Shown here: one piece after another, positions 8,255 through 9,972 of the stretch
Position numbering within the stretch: the stretch's first letter is position 1
How the letters are laid out: each line of letters starts with the position of its first letter
From: Myxococcales bacterium
Lineage (GTDB): Bacteria; Myxococcota; Myxococcia; Myxococcales; Anaeromyxobacteraceae
DNA: 9,972 nucleotides
Direction: 5' to 3'
NCBI GenBank assembly: GCA_021848865.1
Contig: JAJZTO010000070.1
Coordinates: 1 to 9,972, forward strand
Program-made: the position numbers and the translations under genes
Notes under the pieces: model-generated
Database searches by the model: none
Told to the model about the DNA's origin: nothing
What the model saw: the letters and a program-made list of their open reading frames with translations, nothing else

Positions 8255-8283
8255 TTGACCCCATTCGGGCCCGCTGCTAGCGT
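8255..8283 (+). promoter_or_regulatory. sigma-70-like promoter of the outer-membrane protein gene
   Basis: TTGACC (8255-8260) and TAGCGT (8278-8283) are exactly 17 bases apart in the 101-base gap after the regulator gene. The predicted start near 8290 gives a leader of about 50 bases that is T-rich for this genome (GAGTTTTCCTTCCTG, GGGTTTCC). This suggests independent transcription of the barrel gene by housekeeping polymerase. Confidence 0.6.
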
Positions 8284-8328
8284 CCCATCCGAGTTTTCCT
8301 TCCTGTTCACACGGGTTTCCGCTCGCAC

Positions 8329-8335
8329 GGAGGAG
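8329..8335 (+). promoter_or_regulatory. strong ribosome binding site of the outer-membrane protein gene
   Basis: GGAGGAG lies 5 bases before the ATG at 8341. It is the best Shine-Dalgarno in the window and suggests an abundantly made protein. Confidence 0.85.
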
Positions 8336-8340
8336 ACAAG

Positions 8341-9663
8341 ATGGGGCGGCTCCGCACCCTCGCGACCCTGATCGCCGGCACCCTCGCGGCCGCGCCGGCC
8401 CTGGGCGCGGAGATCACCCGCGTCTCCTCCAGCGGGGAGCCCGACAACGCCTTCGACCTCCGGGTCGAGGTCCGCTGGGAACGGACCCAGCACCACGCCC
8501 GCATCACCCGCGAGTACGGCGACAACGGCGGGACCACGGGCATCGGGACCGTCAACGACAACGTCGAGCTCGACTACTCGCAGGTGACGAACCGCCTGGT
8601 GCCCGCGCTCCACGTCGGCCTCTGGCACGACCTGGAGCTGCGCGCCGAGCTGCCCTACGTGCTGAACGACGACGCCACCTGGAAGGACGCCTCCGACGGC
8701 ACCTCGGCCCTCACGCCCAACCCCGCACTCACCCCGCCCTACTACGGCATCAACGCCGACGGAGCGGTCTGCGCCTCCCCGGGCTGCCCCTTCTTCCCGG
8801 TGGGCAAGACCCTCCACGCCGGCGGGGCCCTCGGCGACCTCAAGGCGGGGATCGCCTGGGGCATCCTCAACGAGCGCAAGGTCCCGTTCGCGCCGACCTG
8901 GGTGGTCTCCATCGACCTCACCGCGCCCACCGCCGCCGGCTTCGACCCGGCCGCCGGCCGCCTCACCGCGGCGAGCTTCTTCGACGCGCCGAGCTTCGCC
9001 TCCTCGAAGCGCGCCGGGGTGGGGCGCAAGATCTGGGTCTACGAGCTGGCCACGGCCCTCTCGAAGCGCATGGGGCCGGCCGATCCCTACTTCCAGGCGC
9101 ACCTCCGCATCCCGCAGAAGTCGAGCGGCACCTACTCCAACTGCGACCACGCCGCCGAGCTCGCGGCCATCGGCCAGATGACCTCGGTCTCGCCGGCCCT
9201 GTGCCAGACCGGGGCGAAGAAGCTCGCCGAGGCCGACCCCCCGCTGGTCGCCGGGATGATCTTCGGCGCGGAGCTGGTGCCCTACGAGGACGCGGCCACC
9301 TCGCAGAAGTTCAGCATCGACCTGCGGCTCTCGGGCGACGTCACCTCCAGCGGCCGCTGGTACGACGAGCTGACCCCGGCCACCGGCAAGCTGATGCACA
9401 ACCAGGCCTACCTCAGCGCCGCCGCCTCGCTGGGGCTCCAGCTGCGCGCCTCCCGGTACATCACCCTCTCCGCCCTGGGCAGCTACCAGTACGACACCTC
9501 GCACCTCGTCAGCGGCGAGGCGCTGGGCCACGTCTCCAACGAGGTGGTCTACCCGCCCACCAACCCCAACTTCGACTTCCGCTGGGACCTGCCGGGCCGG
9601 CGCTTCCGCGTCATCGAGTCGACCCTGCTGTCGGTGGCGGTGAACGCCGCCATCACCTTCTGA
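8341..9663 (+). CDS. exported outer-membrane beta-barrel protein, function unknown
   Basis: The 440-residue protein begins with a clear signal peptide: MGRLR, a hydrophobic core, then ALGA before Glu24 as the likely cleavage site. The mature part is rich in alternating polar/hydrophobic strands bounded by aromatic residues, e.g. LVPALHVGLWHDLELRAELP (86-105), FSIDLRLSGDV (324-334), YITLSALGSYQYD (373-385). It ends in Phe (SVAVNAAITF), the usual outer-membrane barrel insertion signal. Its general look is that of the transporter/Phenol_MetA_deg-like porin group, but I do not recognise a specific family. Four cysteines (144, 149, 268, 288) occur in predicted loops. The ATG at 8341 follows a strong ribosome binding site and its own promoter. 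It lies 101 bases after the response regulator, and its 3' end overlaps the convergent rsmI gene by 11 bases. The substrate is unknown; export and barrel nature are well supported. Confidence 0.85.
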   Translation: MGRLRTLATLIAGTLAAAPALGAEITRVSSSGEPDNAFDLRVEVRWERTQHHARITREYGDNGGTTGIGTVNDNVELDYSQVTNRLVPALHVGLWHDLELRAELPYVLNDDATWKDASDGTSALTPNPALTPPYYGINADGAVCASPGCPFFPVGKTLHAGGALGDLKAGIAWGILNERKVPFAPTWVVSIDLTAPTAAGFDPAAGRLTAASFFDAPSFASSKRAGVGRKIWVYELATALSKRMGPADPYFQAHLRIPQKSSGTYSNCDHAAELAAIGQMTSVSPALCQTGAKKLAEADPPLVAGMIFGAELVPYEDAATSQKFSIDLRLSGDVTSSGRWYDELTPATGKLMHNQAYLSAAASLGLQLRASRYITLSALGSYQYDTSHLVSGEALGHVSNEVVYPPTNPNFDFRWDLPGRRFRVIESTLLSVAVNAAITF

Positions 9664-9972
9664 CGCCGCCGCCGGACTCCTTCAGCCGCGTGATGCGCGC
9701 GTAGACCTCGCGCCGCGGGAGTCCGCGCGCCCGCGCCACCTCCCGGGCCAGGGCGCTGGGCGACTCCCCGGCCTCCAGGCGCCGCGCCAGCTCGGCCTCG
9801 AGCGGCTCGGCCTCCTCCGCCGCCGCGGCCACCGCCTCCCCCTCGGCCTCCGGCGCGCCCTCCACGACCAGGGTCACCTCGCCCCGCACCTCGCCCGGGA
9901 AGCGCACGGCCAGCTCGGAGAGCCGGCCGCGCGCGAGCTCCTCGTGCAGCTTGGTCAGCTCCCGGGCCAGCA
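9653..9972 (-). CDS. rsmI: 16S rRNA (cytidine-1402 2'-O)-methyltransferase, C-terminal part only
   Basis: The minus-strand frame runs from the right window edge to a TGA at 9655-9653, giving 105 readable residues. It opens LARELTKLHEELARGRLSEL, then VRFPGEVRGEVTLVVEGAP, which is the conserved end of the RsmI catalytic domain (compare LARELTK and GEMVLIVEG in E. coli, from memory). After an Ala/Glu-rich stretch comes the small C-terminal helical domain (SALAREVARARGLPRREVYA, then RITRLKES). RsmI uses S-adenosylmethionine to methylate the ribose of C1402 in the decoding centre, together with RsmH on the base. The methyltransferase core and start lie beyond the window. It is convergent with the barrel gene and overlaps its last 11 bases. 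Confidence 0.9.
   Translation of the reverse strand, partial: LARELTKLHEELARGRLSELAVRFPGEVRGEVTLVVEGAPEAEGEAVAAAAEEAEPLEAELARRLEAGESPSALAREVARARGLPRREVYARITRLKESGGGVRR

Overview
The window is very GC-rich (roughly three quarters G+C by eye), gene-dense and uses several GTG starts. Gene content and protein style point to a high-GC myxobacterium, most likely Anaeromyxobacter or a close relative: an NtrC-type regulator with a membrane-anchored kinase, a stand-alone HNH protein, and a MinD-like ATPase next to a J-like protein. The genus is an inference from general resemblance; no rRNA or other marker is present to prove it. No tRNA, rRNA, insertion sequence, phage gene or CRISPR array is visible, and nothing suggests recent transfer.

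Layout. Four genes run leftward from a divergent promoter region near 4438-4529: a large exported soluble lytic transglycosylase (2167-4437), a small HNH-nuclease-fold protein (1511-2110), a MinD/ParA-type P-loop ATPase (474-1481) and the start of a protein with a degenerate J-like domain (1-477, cut by the window edge). The last two overlap by 4 bases (GTGA). HNH and ATPase are 29 bases apart, so these three probably share a transcript; the transglycosylase ends 56 bases before the HNH gene.

Three genes run rightward from the same divergent region: a multi-pass membrane histidine kinase (4530-6779), an NtrC-family response regulator with a complete sigma-54 ATPase and Fis-type DNA-binding end (6842-8239), and an exported outer-membrane beta-barrel protein (8341-9663). 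The last has its own sigma-70-like promoter and a strong ribosome binding site. Kinase and regulator form an evident cognate pair; their target genes cannot be told from the window. At the right edge the C-terminal part of the 16S rRNA 2'-O-methyltransferase RsmI comes in on the minus strand and overlaps the barrel gene tail to tail by 11 bases.

Most of this is ordinary core-genome content. The least understood part is the HNH / MinD-like ATPase / J-like cluster: three co-oriented, tightly packed genes without an obvious common role, in which the J-like domain lacks the HPD motif needed to activate DnaK. Smaller points of interest are a possible leaderless start (or a hidden TTG start) for the transglycosylase, a GTAGGA element shared by three GTG-started genes, alternative hairpins between kinase and regulator, and four cysteines in predicted loops of the barrel protein.
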